Source: Kiloniella sp. EL199 (GTDB taxonomy: Bacteria; Pseudomonadota; Alphaproteobacteria; Kiloniellales; Kiloniellaceae). From it: DNA of 64,000 bases. The stretch lies in assembly GCF_900313065.1 (NCBI RefSeq), contig NZ_OMPU01000010.1, positions 927,219-991,218 of the forward strand, read 5' to 3'. Below, in pieces: positions 9,178 to 18,839 of this stretch (positions within the stretch are counted from its first letter, which is position 1; every line of letters begins with the position of its first letter). The translations under genes and the position numbers were made by a program. Below the pieces are notes generated by a model that was not told the origin of the DNA, made no database searches, and was given only the letters and a program-made list of their open reading frames with translations.

Positions 9178-9705
9178 GATGAAATCCCTCCCTGGATAGA
9201 TGTAAAACAGCTCTGAAAGCGCCCAAATACAAGATCGGTATTTCACCGTTAGTCGTTCTTTATTTGCTTTCGGGAACAGCTGTTCCTGTTATTCGACTTG
9301 TACAGAGCTCTTTACTTCTACAGTCAGGGCAGGTTGTCCTGCCTCTTTTCAACTGTGCTAGGAATGCTAAGTTTTTTTTATCACTTGGTCAAATAAAACA
9401 ATGGAAAATCTTGATGTACTTTGAACTCTGTACTTCAGATAAGTACGGTTTACTTATAGTTCTGTTGTTAATGTGTCAATCATATCAAAGTTTTACTGTT
9501 AAGGTTTGCCGAAAACAGATGGCTGGTTTGCAGGGAAAGATAAACTGGAATACTTGACCTAAGCGCTCAAGTAGTTAAAAGAGGGCAACAGATTTTTGCT
9601 GACCATTTATCGTGGATGAAACAGATCATGCTATAGTGATCTGGCGGAGTGGTCAGGCGGCAACGACCGCAATGAATTGTCAGAGAGAAATTAACGTAGG
9701 CCAGA
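9178..9705. other. Intergenic region between divergent bmp and ygiQ-like genes
   Basis: A 528-bp AT-rich region separating divergently transcribed genes; it must hold both promoters. Plus-strand frames here have no family resemblance and no good ribosome site. A half-site resembling the RutR motif (TTGGTCAAAT at 9385-9394) is present but unpaired. No RNA gene recognised. Confidence 0.45.
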
Positions 9706-12075
9706 ATGATGCCAGAAGCCAACCCTGCAGCCAGCCCCAAAACCGGACCAGACACCGGAAATGCGCCCTGTAACTTGGCTAAGAGTGCGATGAATAACGC
9801 GCCCGGTAAAGGAGGGAGTTCCGCTAAGGTTACGAAGAAGGAAGCTGGCAGTGATGCCAAGAATATTTTTTCCTATCGTAAATACTGGGCACAGCGTTTT
9901 GGCATTGCGCCGTTCCTGCCTATGTCTCGTGAAGAAATGGACCTGCTGGGCTGGGACAGTTGTGACGTCATTATTGTCACGGGTGATGCCTATGTAGATC
10001 ATCCCAGTTTCGGCATGGCGATTATGGGGCGATTACTCGAGGCTCAGGGCTTTCGCGTCGGGATCATTGCGCAGCCTGAATGGTCTAATGCAGACGCTTT
10101 TAAGGCGCTGGGCAAACCAAATCTCTATTACGGTGTAACTGGCGGTAATATGGACTCAATGATCAACCGTTATACGGCTGATCGTCGGGTTCGTCACAAT
10201 GACAGTTACACACCGAATGATGAGGGTGGCAAACGCCCGGACCGTTCTGTTATTGTTTATTCTCAACGCTGCCGGGAAGCCTACAAGGATGTACCGATTG
10301 TCATCGGCGGTATCGAGGCATCCCTGCGTCGTACAGCTCACTATGACTATTGGTCTGACAAAGTTCGCCGTTCCGTTCTTATTGATAGCAAGGCGGACAT
10401 TCTGCTTTATGGAAATGCAGAGCGAGCGATTGTTGATCTGACACACCGTGTTGCCGCAGGGGAAGCCCCAAAGGATATTGATGACATCCGCGGCACCGTG
10501 ATTGTACGCAAGGAAATCCCTGACGGCTGGACCGTTGCCGATATGACGGACATTGAGGATGACAATGATCTTCATCATATTCCAGATCGTGCTGAAGCCC
10601 GTAAAAAGCTGAGAGCTGCCGATAAAGATAAAACCGCTGTGCGCCTGCCGTCTTATGAAGAGGTCATTGCGGACAAGGCACTTTACGCGCAGGCATCGCG
10701 AGTTGTGCATCTGGAAAGTAACGCAGGTAATGCTCGTGTTATGGTTCAAAAGCATGGGGATCGCGATATCTGGATTAACCAGCCGCCGATCCCGCTGACC
10801 ACGCCGGAAATGGATGGTGTGTTCGACCTGACCTATGCCCGTGCGCCGCATCCGGTTTATGGCGATGCCAAGCTGGCGGCTTGGGATATGATCCGTTTTT
10901 CCGTCAATATCATGCGCGGATGTTTTGGCGGCTGTTCTTTCTGCTCCATTACCGAGCACGAAGGCCGGGTTATTCAAAGTCGTTCGGAAGAATCAATTCT
11001 GAAAGAAATAGAAGATATTCGCGACAAGGTTGATGGCTTTACCGGACAAATTACCGATATGGGCGGTCCGACTGCTAATATGTATCGCATGGCCTGTAAG
11101 GATGACAAAATTCAAAAGGTTTGTCGTCGTCTGTCCTGTGTCTATCCTGATATTTGTAAGAACCTTGATACCAGCCACGAAAGCTTGATCCAGCTGTATC
11201 GCAAGGCACGGGATATCAAGGGCATTAAAAAGATTTCTATCCAGTCCGGTCTTCGATATGACATCGCGGTCAAAAGCCCGACCTATATCAAGGAGCTGGT
11301 GACCCATCACGTTGGTGGCTATTTGAAGATTGCGCCAGAACATACCGAAGAACGTGCGTTGTCCAAGATGATGAAGCCGGGCATTGGGACCTATGATCGC
11401 TTCAAATCCATGTTCGATGTGGCGGCGAAAAAGGCGGGTAAAGAGCTATACCTCATCCCTTATTTCATTGCAGCACACCCCGGTTGTGAAGATGAAGACA
11501 TGATGAACCTCGCAATTTGGCTCAAGCAAAATGGCTTCCGGGCAGATCAGGTTCAGAACTTTATTCCATCCCCGATGGCACTTTCCACGGCCATGTACCA
11601 CAGCGAGCGCAACCCGCTACGCCCGATCCGTCGTCATAGCGGTGAAGTTGTGCAAACAGCAAAAGGCATGAAGCAGCGTCGCTTGCACAAGGCTTTCTTG
11701 CGCTATCACGATCCTGAAAATTGGCCAATTTTGCGTGAAGCACTCAGAAATCTGGGTCGTGCCGATCTTATTGGTCCGGGGAAAAAACATCTGGTGCCTG
11801 CGCATCAGCCTATTGGGACAGGCGATAACAAACCGGGTGCCAGAGGTTACGCGAAAAAGAAAGACGGCAGTAAAGGTGGGAAACCTTTCTTTACAACCCA
11901 CGCGGGACAGGGACGTCGTCGTGCCCATGACAAGGTACCTGCAGCTTCCGGGAATTCAGACGGACCAGCCCGCGGTGCCACAGCACATGGCAAAGCGAAA
12001 CCCACGGGTAAACCTGCCCGTGGCAAACCAACTCGGAGCAAGCCAACGGGGCAAAGACGACGAACACGTACCTAG
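9706..12075 (+). CDS. YgiQ-family radical SAM protein (UPF0313)
   Basis: A 789-residue radical SAM protein. The SAM/4Fe-4S motif C-x3-C-x2-C is at C406, C410 and C413 (CFGGCSFC), preceded by the conserved MRG, and the family-specific N-terminal region ([31 protein letters not shown]) begins around residue 65. The first 60 residues are a poorly conserved extension rich in Ala/Pro/Lys, and the last 90 are a Lys/Arg/Gly-rich, probably disordered tail, which is often present in alphaproteobacterial members. The reaction catalysed by YgiQ proteins is not established. Monocistronic, with a clear terminator immediately downstream. Confidence 0.93.
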   Translation: MMPEANPAASPKTGPDTGNAPCNLAKSAMNNAPGKGGSSAKVTKKEAGSDAKNIFSYRKYWAQRFGIAPFLPMSREEMDLLGWDSCDVIIVTGDAYVDHPSFGMAIMGRLLEAQGFRVGIIAQPEWSNADAFKALGKPNLYYGVTGGNMDSMINRYTADRRVRHNDSYTPNDEGGKRPDRSVIVYSQRCREAYKDVPIVIGGIEASLRRTAHYDYWSDKVRRSVLIDSKADILLYGNAERAIVDLTHRVAAGEAPKDIDDIRGTVIVRKEIPDGWTVADMTDIEDDNDLHHIPDRAEARKKLRAADKDKTAVRLPSYEEVIADKALYAQASRVVHLESNAGNARVMVQKHGDRDIWINQPPIPLTTPEMDGVFDLTYARAPHPVYGDAKLAAWDMIRFSVNIMRGCFGGCSFCSITEHEGRVIQSRSEESILKEIEDIRDKVDGFTGQITDMGGPTANMYRMACKDDKIQKVCRRLSCVYPDICKNLDTSHESLIQLYRKARDIKGIKKISIQSGLRYDIAVKSPTYIKELVTHHVGGYLKIAPEHTEERALSKMMKPGIGTYDRFKSMFDVAAKKAGKELYLIPYFIAAHPGCEDEDMMNLAIWLKQNGFRADQVQNFIPSPMALSTAMYHSERNPLRPIRRHSGEVVQTAKGMKQRRLHKAFLRYHDPENWPILREALRNLGRADLIGPGKKHLVPAHQPIGTGDNKPGARGYAKKKDGSKGGKPFFTTHAGQGRRRAHDKVPAASGNSDGPARGATAHGKAKPTGKPARGKPTRSKPTGQRRRTRT

Positions 12076-12094
12076 ATCTGGTTAGAAAATCGAA

Positions 12095-12136
12095 AAGCCT
12101 GAAATGTGGGAAGTAATGTTTCAGGCTTCTTTTGTT
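12095..12136. terminator. Bidirectional intrinsic terminator
   Basis: Perfect 10-bp stem (AAGCCTGAAA at 12095-12104, TTTCAGGCTT at 12119-12128) with a 14-nt loop, followed by CTTTTGTTT on the plus strand. Preceding AAAA on the plus strand gives a short U run on the minus strand too, so it can serve both the YgiQ gene and the convergent methyltransferase gene. Confidence 0.85.
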
Positions 12137-12825
12137 TAGGCTAGGTCGCGATACTTTGCTTCGACCAGATAGACGATCTCGGAATGGACACCGTTGATTT
12201 CAACGAAATGAGCATCGCCTGTACGCTGGTTTTGCTCTACGCGGTGCCAGAATTCTTGATAGTGGTCTCTGATTTCGGTTTGAAAGACCCCAATAATCTT
12301 ATAATCGAAACCTTTGTTGTGGGCGTAGTTTGCGGCCTTGTTGATCGATGACAGACTGGTTTGTAGAAAGAATATACGCCCATCTTGTTTGAGATGTTGG
12401 GTGCTGAAATCAAAAAGATCCTGGATCATATCTATGCCATAGATTCCACCGCTGAAAAACTCTTTCCCTGATGCTTTTACGGTTGGCAGAGAGGCGGGGT
12501 TAGAGATGATGAAGTCGTATTTTTCATCAATAATATCGTCACTAATCAGGTGAGGCTGAAAATTAGAACAATCGTTTAGGTCTATGTTTTCTTTGCATAA
12601 ACCTATTGCGTCGAGATCAATGTCAAACCCGGTTACAGATTGTGCCCCGCGTTTTGCGGCATAGATACCAAGCACCCCGGTGCCACAGCCAAAATCGCAA
12701 ATTATTTGTTGCGTGAAATCCAGGTTTTCAAGATAGAGAAGAAGAAATTCAGAATAGCGAGTGACACGAATTTTCTCGGTTTCGAGAATGTTGAGTTCCT
12801 GTAATCCCGCGCTGAATTTCTTCAT
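12136..12825 (-). CDS. Class I SAM-dependent methyltransferase
   Basis: A 229-residue Rossmann methyltransferase. Motif I is DFGCGTGVLG at 44-53, the acidic end of strand 2 is GFDIDLDA at 66-73, and the motif IV position reads ISNPASLP at 107-114, similar to the NPPY of N-methyltransferases such as PrmC/PrmA/TrmN6 but with altered last residues. This suggests methylation of an amide or amine nitrogen on protein or RNA (inference). Ends just next to the terminator shared with the YgiQ gene. Specific target cannot be stated. Confidence 0.75.
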   Translation of the reverse strand: MKKFSAGLQELNILETEKIRVTRYSEFLLLYLENLDFTQQIICDFGCGTGVLGIYAAKRGAQSVTGFDIDLDAIGLCKENIDLNDCSNFQPHLISDDIIDEKYDFIISNPASLPTVKASGKEFFSGGIYGIDMIQDLFDFSTQHLKQDGRIFFLQTSLSSINKAANYAHNKGFDYKIIGVFQTEIRDHYQEFWHRVEQNQRTGDAHFVEINGVHSEIVYLVEAKYRDLA

Positions 12826-12950
12826 ATAAAATCACCGTTGCTGTTGACCCGCTTTATTTTCTCTTTAGTTTTAGGTGTTCTCATCAATCTATTATAACAT
12901 ATGGGGATGAATTCAGCTTTATCACCCCCAATCAACTATAGTTGTTTAGC

Positions 12951-14081
12951 TTAATAGAGTTGCTGTTTCAGCGTTTCTTGAACAGCCTGATCAAATGAGT
13001 CCGTCTTGCCTTGTTCTTTCGCTTTTTCGGCTACGTAGGCATCATGCTTTTTAATCAGTTTACTCATGCTTCTTTCAAGCTGCTCACGCCTTTCAAGCTT
13101 GGCATCGATGTAGGCCTGTTTCTCGCCATCGGATTTACCCTGTAATTCCTTTGGCAGATCGCTGTCCTTGATTTTATCGAGTGATACAGCACCATTTTTA
13201 ATATCAGCAACCAAATCACCACCGCCTGTGATCACCTCTTTGACCGAAGAACGCTTGGAATAAAATTTGGAATTTTCTACCTGTACAGAGCTTGGGGCTG
13301 CTTCTTTTAGCTCCATTTTATCCTGCACGGCGGATTGTTCTTCTTCTGATCCATAGGCAATAACGGTTTCATCAATACGCTTTTGCAGGATAATAATATC
13401 GCCATCAAAAGGTGTTTCGATAATCTTGATCTGGCCGCCATCCTGTGGAATAGGGATATAGCGTCCGTTACCGAGTTGAGCTATTTCTTTCCAGATTTTC
13501 TTGGTTTCCCGATCTCCGCCAGCCTGTACAGCGTTGACGATAATCCCTTCTTTTCTGGCTTTCTTTATCACGTCAGGGTATTTGGGCGCGTTTTCATAAT
13601 CCATATGCGGCGGGGCATCCCCCACGAGGAAAACAATGCGTTGGGTATCTTCGCCTTCTGTCCAATCCAGTTGACGAACGGACGCATCCAGTGCCTCATT
13701 CACAGCTTCGGGCGTGTCACCACCACCATTGGCCTGAAAGTGGACCAGATTACCGTACAGGCCCTGTATATCTGGGCTCATATCATAGGACTTGATAACG
13801 TAATCATCACCGATGTCGCGATAACCGATCAGTGCCATTTCGATGTTGGCATCGGGGTGAATGTCCACGATGGTATTGGCGATAGACCAGATCTTGCGCT
13901 TGGCCCCATCAATCAAATCGGCCATAGACCCGGTGGTATCCAGAACAAAAGCAACCTCTATCCGTGGTTGACCGTTTTGATTGTCAGCAAAGGCTGTTGA
14001 GGCCAATAGGGGAGACGAAAATCCATAAAGTGCTGTTGATGTCAAAAGTCCTGTCAGTAATCCGCGTACTGATTTTTTCAT
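12951..14081 (-). CDS. Secreted von Willebrand factor A domain protein
   Basis: A 376-residue protein with a Sec-type signal (MKKSVRGLLTGLLTSTALYG..., cleavage around residues 30-33). A VWA domain follows at about 40-230: the MIDAS metal site begins D48-T-T-G-S52 (DTTGSM variant) and includes a downstream TPEA segment and VGDAPPH, all matching secreted DTTGSM proteins. The C-terminal third (240-376) is highly charged and probably helical or coiled coil (KLERREQLERSMSKLIKKHD). The domain usually mediates Mg-dependent protein contacts; partner unknown. Single gene with a 268-bp upstream region. Confidence 0.82.
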   Translation of the reverse strand: MKKSVRGLLTGLLTSTALYGFSSPLLASTAFADNQNGQPRIEVAFVLDTTGSMADLIDGAKRKIWSIANTIVDIHPDANIEMALIGYRDIGDDYVIKSYDMSPDIQGLYGNLVHFQANGGGDTPEAVNEALDASVRQLDWTEGEDTQRIVFLVGDAPPHMDYENAPKYPDVIKKARKEGIIVNAVQAGGDRETKKIWKEIAQLGNGRYIPIPQDGGQIKIIETPFDGDIIILQKRIDETVIAYGSEEEQSAVQDKMELKEAAPSSVQVENSKFYSKRSSVKEVITGGGDLVADIKNGAVSLDKIKDSDLPKELQGKSDGEKQAYIDAKLERREQLERSMSKLIKKHDAYVAEKAKEQGKTDSFDQAVQETLKQQLY

Positions 14082-14349
14082 CAGATTGCTCCTATCTCTT
14101 TCATGAAAATAGTCTGCTTGTTTTTTTGGAGGGCTTAAGCATCACTTGCCAATATGGTGTGAAAAAGTGACTATCGTGGCAAAGGTGGCAGTGCTGGCAC
14201 AGTCTTGCCCTATTCATTAACGGAAGGCTTTTCTCTAAGCTCTGACGTGTTTCAAAACAGTATGTTGTTTTTTGCGCTCAACGTGATGAAAAACATAGTT
14301 AAATTATATGTCTTCCTCAGTTGGAAGAGAGAACGTAACAGGAAGTAAA

Positions 14350-14760
14350 ATGCGTGTTTGTGGTATCGAACTTAAAAGTAATGAAGCTATTTTAGTTGTT
14401 TTAGAAGCGGCAGAAGACGGCCCAGTTTATATTGCCCTTCCCACGCGCAAGATCACTCTGGGCGATAGTGATAAAGCCGCTGATGTTACCGATTTTCAAC
14501 GCAAAATCACAGCCTTCTTTAAAGAGAACGATGTCACGAAAGTCGCCATTAAAAAGCGCGCCAAAAAAGGAAAGTTTGCAGGCGGCCCCGATACCTTCAA
14601 AATGGAGGCTTTAATACAAGTTATCCCCGATCTGGAAGTGCAGCTAGTTACACCACAAGCCTTAGCCGCCATGGAGAAAAAACAGGATATTATCTATCCG
14701 AACAGTCTAATGAAATATCAAGAAGTGGCGTATTTGGCTGGTGTCTGGTTGTTCAAGTGA
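14350..14760 (+). CDS. DUF3010 family protein
   Basis: A 136-residue protein of the DUF3010 family, recognised by MRVCGIELKSNEAILVV at the N-terminus, the lysine-rich IKKRAKKGKFAGGP stretch and the closing QVIPDLEVQLVTPQALAAMEKK region. The opening strand resembles an actin-like/RNase H-like fold seen in Holliday-junction-resolvase relatives, but this is only a resemblance. Start at 14350 is chosen over an upstream in-frame ATG at 14308 because homology begins there and AGGAAG lies about eight bases before it. Function unknown. Confidence 0.75.
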   Translation: MRVCGIELKSNEAILVVLEAAEDGPVYIALPTRKITLGDSDKAADVTDFQRKITAFFKENDVTKVAIKKRAKKGKFAGGPDTFKMEALIQVIPDLEVQLVTPQALAAMEKKQDIIYPNSLMKYQEVAYLAGVWLFK

Positions 14761-14865
14761 TTGTAAGGTTTGATTGTAATTTACGTAAACTATTGAGATG
14801 AATTGTATTAATAGACTTCTGGACTAATCCTTATCTCTCATCATTTGATAAGGGAAGTTATTGGA

Positions 14866-15360
14866 ATGGATTATACTGGAATTTTATACGGTAATGACAA
14901 GGAACAAGCAGAACAGAAAAGAGAACAGCTAGACGACAAGATGTTCAGAATGTTCGTCGATGGTCATGCTGGTAAAGGGAATAAGCTGACTTATGAACAG
15001 GCGAAGTGGTGGTGGCGTAATGCGGGTGGAAAACCACTTGTTGTTGATGGCAGAGAATTAAAAGTATGGAAGGTTGGAGACGAGCACGAGATAGCAGCCC
15101 CTACATCTCTTGATGATCCTTGGTCTTTAGACGACCTAAAAGTTCATGGTCATGTGTCTACCAATCCGAAGAATGGTCGAATTTGGGATGGGAAATATGA
15201 TTTTAAACCTAGGGAGATGAGCGTTCCTGAGGATGCCGGTATAGTGGATAAAATTAGGGTTGGGTCTAGAAATTTTTTAAATGAACGTGCGATTGATGAA
15301 CACGGAAAGGGAACACCTTTTTGGATCAGGTATCGCTACGAGGATAAAGATTTTGAGTAA
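14866..15360 (+). CDS. Unknown soluble protein, first of an overlapping gene pair
   Basis: A 164-residue protein with no signal peptide or membrane helix that I do not recognise. The ATG at 14866 has AGGGAAG nine bases upstream, better than a TTG at 14845. Features: a charged N-terminus, a WWW tryptophan run (YEQAKWWWRNAGGKPL around residue 45), a VDGRELKVW strand, an LKVHGHVSTNP segment, and a closing HGKGTPFWIRYRYED. The last eight bases overlap the start of the following gene. This general pattern recalls the small, Trp-rich C-terminal modules linked to polymorphic toxins, but I cannot match it to a named family. Base composition is AT-richer than neighbours, consistent with transfer. Confidence 0.65.
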   Translation: MDYTGILYGNDKEQAEQKREQLDDKMFRMFVDGHAGKGNKLTYEQAKWWWRNAGGKPLVVDGRELKVWKVGDEHEIAAPTSLDDPWSLDDLKVHGHVSTNPKNGRIWDGKYDFKPREMSVPEDAGIVDKIRVGSRNFLNERAIDEHGKGTPFWIRYRYEDKDFE

Positions 15361-15847
15361 GATTAAAAAATATCTTATGTATTTGGGTGTTATTCTTGGT
15401 TGGGGAATACTTTTTCTCATTTTTCAGGTATTTAAATCAGACAAAGAATATTATTATCACAATTTTACCCGGCCGGATAATTATACCATTCGTAGAGATG
15501 GTGACGTTATTATTCCGGCGACAGTCGTCGACCACGATATTATGCCTGGATATTACGTTGGCTTACAACTCCCAGCGGAATATTTGGAGTGTGATGGAGG
15601 ACGTAACGGATATAAAATTCGTATTCGTAATGAGGAAAACTATTTCATTCTGTCCACAGAGACAGGAGAAGCCCTCTTTTACAAATCCCGGGAAGAATTT
15701 GAAAGAAAACTTAAAAGATTGGGTCTCTATAACAATTTAGAACTGGATTATACAGCTTTTAAGACCAGTTGGAAATATCTGTCCAATGGCTATCACAGAG
15801 TTGATTGGGACGATTGTGAGTTGACTGACAGCCGTCCCAATGGATGA
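15353..15847 (+). CDS. Unknown single-pass membrane protein, second of an overlapping gene pair
   Basis: A 164-residue protein with one N-terminal membrane helix (YLMYLGVILGWGILFLIFQVF, residues roughly 7-27) and a predicted extracytoplasmic domain rich in charged and aromatic residues. The frame is open from 15281, but the TTG at 15353, eight bases before the upstream stop codon and with an AGGA about ten bases before it, gives coupled translation and a sensible N-terminus (SKIKKYLMYLG, basic then hydrophobic). It is co-transcribed with the gene upstream. The pairing of a soluble and a membrane-anchored partner of equal length suggests they work together; no function can be assigned. Confidence 0.6.
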   Translation: MSKIKKYLMYLGVILGWGILFLIFQVFKSDKEYYYHNFTRPDNYTIRRDGDVIIPATVVDHDIMPGYYVGLQLPAEYLECDGGRNGYKIRIRNEENYFILSTETGEALFYKSREEFERKLKRLGLYNNLELDYTAFKTSWKYLSNGYHRVDWDDCELTDSRPNG

Positions 15848-15858
15848 AGATGAATATT

Positions 15859-17184
15859 TTACCCCTTATAAACCCGTTCTCCCGCCACATAGGTAGCTGA
15901 GATTGCACGATCATCGCCGAGGATCATGAGAGAGAAGAGGACGTCTTCGAGGTTTTCTGAAACTTCCTGACGGCTTTCCAGCACTGGCGTAGCTTTGGGG
16001 TCTAATACAACTATATCAGCGTACTTTCCGGTGTCCAGATTACCAATGTTTTTATCTTGCTTGAGTTGCTTGGCATTGCCAAGGGTGGCCAGATAGAAGG
16101 CATCGTGGGCGGTTATTTTCCGGCCCTTGAGCATGGCGACTTTATAGGCCTCACCCAAGGTTTGCAGCATGGAATAGCTTGTACCACCGCCGACATCTGT
16201 GGCTACGCCAACACCTACGGGGCGTCCGGGTTTGGACAGGTGGTCGATGTCAAACAGGCCGGATCCCAGAAAGTTGTTTGATGTCGGGCAATGCACCACG
16301 GTGGAGCCACTTTCGGCTAGGCGCTGGCATTCCCGTTCTGACAGATGAATGCCGTGGGCAAAGAACGAATTTTCGCCCAACAGGTTAAAGTGATCGTAAA
16401 CGTCAGTATAGTCTTTGGACCAAGGGAATTGTTTTTGCACCGTGGCAATCTCGCCGGGACTTTCTGACAGGTGAGTTTGCATCAAACAATCTGGATTATC
16501 TTTATAGAGATCACCAGTTACCTGTAATTGAGCATCAGTTGAGGTAACGGCAAAACGTGGTGTGATCGCGTATTTCAATCGTCCCTTGTTATCCCACTTG
16601 TTGATCAGATCCTGTGAGTCCCTTGCCGCGGTTTCTGGTGTATCCAGAACAGCATCGGGCGCAAGCCTGTCCATCATGGTCTTGCCCGTAATCATGGACA
16701 TCCCGCGCTTTTCTGCGGCGGCAAATAAGGTGTCGGCACAGGTCTTGTGCACCGAACAGAAGGCGAGGGCAGAGGTCGTGCCATTGGCAAAAAGACGATC
16801 AAGGAAAAACTCTGCAGCCTTGGCGGCATATTCTTCAGAACTGTAGCGACTCTCTTCTGGGAAGGTAAAGCGATTGAGCCAGTCCAGAAGATCTTTACCG
16901 GGTGCCGCAAGAATACGGTATTGTGGAAAGTGAATATGCGGGTCAATAAAGCCGGCCATAATGATTTTATCGTCGTAATCATCGCATGGCAGATCTTTAA
17001 ACTCATCGGGTAACCGGGCAAAGGCACCTTGCCAGAGAATACGCCCGCTTTTGCTGATAACAACGGTGCCCTTGGCCTCGTATCGGACCGAGTTTTCATT
17101 TCCCTTGATACGTGGGTTATCGGTAAAGTTAATGGTCGCACCGCGGAGTAATTTGGCAGCTGTTTGATCTTTGTTTGTCATCAT
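15859..17184 (-). CDS. guaD: Guanine deaminase
   Basis: A 441-residue amidohydrolase converting guanine to xanthine plus ammonia, cytoplasmic, Zn-dependent. Metal ligands H83 and H85 lie in DPHIHFPQYRILAAPGKDLLDWL, whose FPQ and LLDWLN elements are diagnostic for guanine deaminase. Further signatures are QTHLSESPGEI, FAHGIHLSERE, HCPTSNNFLGSGLF and GVGVATDVGGGTSYSML. It feeds the xanthine dehydrogenase encoded at 22.5-27.4 kb. Transcribed in the same direction as the second BMP transporter but separated by 407 bp, so probably from its own promoter. Confidence 0.95.
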   Translation of the reverse strand: MMTNKDQTAAKLLRGATINFTDNPRIKGNENSVRYEAKGTVVISKSGRILWQGAFARLPDEFKDLPCDDYDDKIIMAGFIDPHIHFPQYRILAAPGKDLLDWLNRFTFPEESRYSSEEYAAKAAEFFLDRLFANGTTSALAFCSVHKTCADTLFAAAEKRGMSMITGKTMMDRLAPDAVLDTPETAARDSQDLINKWDNKGRLKYAITPRFAVTSTDAQLQVTGDLYKDNPDCLMQTHLSESPGEIATVQKQFPWSKDYTDVYDHFNLLGENSFFAHGIHLSERECQRLAESGSTVVHCPTSNNFLGSGLFDIDHLSKPGRPVGVGVATDVGGGTSYSMLQTLGEAYKVAMLKGRKITAHDAFYLATLGNAKQLKQDKNIGNLDTGKYADIVVLDPKATPVLESRQEVSENLEDVLFSLMILGDDRAISATYVAGERVYKG

Positions 17185-17352
17185 ATGACCTTGGCGTTAT
17201 CAGCCGGAGATCCGGCAGTTGATCTTCATTGCGATAATAGACCGCTCAGCTTAAGAAAGCGTGGACACTTTTAGCCATGATTTATGCAGGGCGAAATAGA
17301 TGCCAAACCTTTTCCAACAAGCAAGTCTATAGATCCAAGATTATTGACCTTT

Positions 17353-17366
17353 ACGGGTTTACCCGT
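17353..17366. promoter_or_regulatory. 14-bp palindrome upstream of guaD
   Basis: ACGGGTTTACCCGT, six-base arms around TT. The central GGTTTACC is the same, on the opposite strand, as the centre of the palindrome upstream of ilvA (GGTAAACC). Possible operator; regulator unknown. Confidence 0.35.
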
Positions 17367-17504
17367 CTGGCAATTGGTCTTGGGACCGTAACTTTATTTT
17401 TTTGTAATTCTGTTCGGATGTCTGAATGAAAAGGCTACCCATTTTTGGATTTATCTTTCTGACGATCCTGCTTTTTCTTTTAAAAGCTTGTTTTTTGACC
17501 CGGG

Positions 17505-17535
17505 CACCAGCCCTTAATTTTTTAAAAGGCTGGTG
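17505..17535 (-). other. Stem-loop downstream of the second BMP gene
   Basis: Arms CACCAGCC (17505-17512) and GGCTGGTG (17528-17535) form a perfect 8-bp stem with a 15-nt A/T loop, 56 bp past the bmp stop codon. There is no U run immediately after it on the minus strand, so it may be a transcript-stabilising hairpin rather than an intrinsic terminator. Confidence 0.4.
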
Positions 17536-17591
17536 TTAATCCCGGATTTTCTTCAAGGCATCAAATTATATGGTGCCTCTGTCAATTTGGT

Positions 17592-18659
17592 TTATTGCGG
17601 CAGTTGATCGTCAACACCTTTGACGTACCAGTTCATGCCAAGTAGCTCACCAACAGCAACAGTTTCACCTTCTTTAGCGGCAACTGAACCGTCCTGTTTG
17701 GTGATTGGGCCTTGGAATGGGTGCAGTTCACCGGATGTAATTTTTGCTTCGGTTTCCTGTGCAGCTTTTTTCACATCTTCAGGAAGGTTGGTGTAATCTG
17801 CCATCACAACCATCTTCTCATTCAGACCGCCCCATGTATCTTCGGATTTCCATGTGCCATCCAGTGCAGCCTGTGTACGGCTGACGTAGTAAGACGCCCA
17901 GTCATCAATGATGGATGTTAGCTGTGCTTTTGGTGCAAAGGCAATCATGTCAGATGCTTGACCAAAGCCGTGTACACCCTGTTCTTGAGCAATTTGAAGT
18001 GGTGCTGTTGAATCTGTGTGCTGTGTGATGATGTCAGCGCCCTGACCGATCAGAACCTTGGCAGCATCGGCTTCTTTACCCGGGTCAAACCATGAGTTCA
18101 CCCAAACGACCTTCAGTTTGAAATCAGGGTTAACAGATTGTGCACCCAGCATAAAGGCATTGATACCACGAACAACTTCCGGAATTGGGAAAGACGCAAT
18201 ATAACCTGCGACACCTGATTTGGATTGTTTTGCAGCAATTTGCCCAATGATGTAACGACCTTCATAGAAACGTGAAGAATAGGTCGAAACGTTGTCGGAA
18301 CGCTTGTAGCCAGTTGCATGTTCAAATTTTACATCCGGGAAGCGTTTGGCAACTTTCAGAGTTGGTTCCATGAAACCAAAGGAAGTTGTGAAAATCAGTT
18401 TAGAGCCTTTACGGGCGAGACGTTCAATTGCACGCTCTGCATCCGGGCCTTCGGCTACCTTTTCGACATAGGTCGTTTCAACCTTGTCACCAAGCTGCTC
18501 TTCGATGGCTTTACGGCCCTGATCGTGCTGGTAGCTCCAACCGTGGTCACCGACGGGGCCAACGTATACAAAACCGACTTTCAGTTTATCTGCAGCAGAT
18601 GCCGGAACTATCGCTAGGGATAGTGCGATCGCGGCGGCAAATCCCAAGATTTTCTTCAT
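17592..18659 (-). CDS. BMP-family substrate-binding protein 2
   Basis: A 355-residue periplasmic binding protein of the BMP/PnrA family. The start is set at 18659 (MKKILGFAAAIALSLAIVPASA, a Sec signal cleaved after ASA) rather than the longer frame to 18824, because GGAAGGA precedes this ATG. The mature part begins KLKVGFVYVGPVGDHGWSYQHDQG, the usual BMP N-terminus, and contains VNSWFDPGKEADAA. It lies downstream of its ATPase and permeases (opposite order to the first system) after a 180-bp gap whose sequence includes two GACGTC palindromes 28 bp apart (18732, 18760). Location next to xdh and guaD suggests purine or purine-nucleoside uptake. Confidence 0.9.
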   Translation of the reverse strand: MKKILGFAAAIALSLAIVPASAADKLKVGFVYVGPVGDHGWSYQHDQGRKAIEEQLGDKVETTYVEKVAEGPDAERAIERLARKGSKLIFTTSFGFMEPTLKVAKRFPDVKFEHATGYKRSDNVSTYSSRFYEGRYIIGQIAAKQSKSGVAGYIASFPIPEVVRGINAFMLGAQSVNPDFKLKVVWVNSWFDPGKEADAAKVLIGQGADIITQHTDSTAPLQIAQEQGVHGFGQASDMIAFAPKAQLTSIIDDWASYYVSRTQAALDGTWKSEDTWGGLNEKMVVMADYTNLPEDVKKAAQETEAKITSGELHPFQGPITKQDGSVAAKEGETVAVGELLGMNWYVKGVDDQLPQ

Positions 18660-18839
18660 TTGGGTTATCCTTCCCTGATTAGCGAATTCCCTTAGGGTCA
18701 AGAGAACTCCTCGCGGCCGTTTCATTCTTTTGACGTCGGCGCTGGCCGATCTATGCGATGACGTCCGTTTAATTCTGTTCTCTCCGATTGGCTTTTGTGA
18801 TGTAAAGCCACAGGTGTTTACCAACCAGAGAATTCTATA

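Larger units (their letters stand above)
17185..17591. other. Intergenic region upstream of guaD
   Basis: A 407-bp gap. It contains a perfect palindrome (ACGGGTTTACCCGT, 17353-17366) about 170 bp upstream of guaD and a stem-loop at 17505-17535 just past the end of the bmp gene. No coding frame is convincing. Confidence 0.45.

Noticed and set aside
9264..9557. 97-residue plus-strand frame in the bmp/ygiQ-like intergenic region
   Set aside because: No ribosome site, Cys/Leu-rich low-quality composition and no family resemblance; promoter DNA is a better explanation.
9640..9680. GGCGGAGTGGTCAGGCGG-like stretch resembling a tRNA D-arm
   Set aside because: No matching acceptor stem, anticodon stem or T-arm follows in the next 60 bases, so not a tRNA gene.
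10156..10977. 273-residue minus-strand frame inside the YgiQ-like gene
   Set aside because: Antisense to highly conserved coding sequence; its protein has no recognisable domain.
17505..17535. Hairpin after the second BMP gene as intrinsic terminator
   Set aside because: Stem is good but no U run follows on the minus strand; kept as a stem-loop only.
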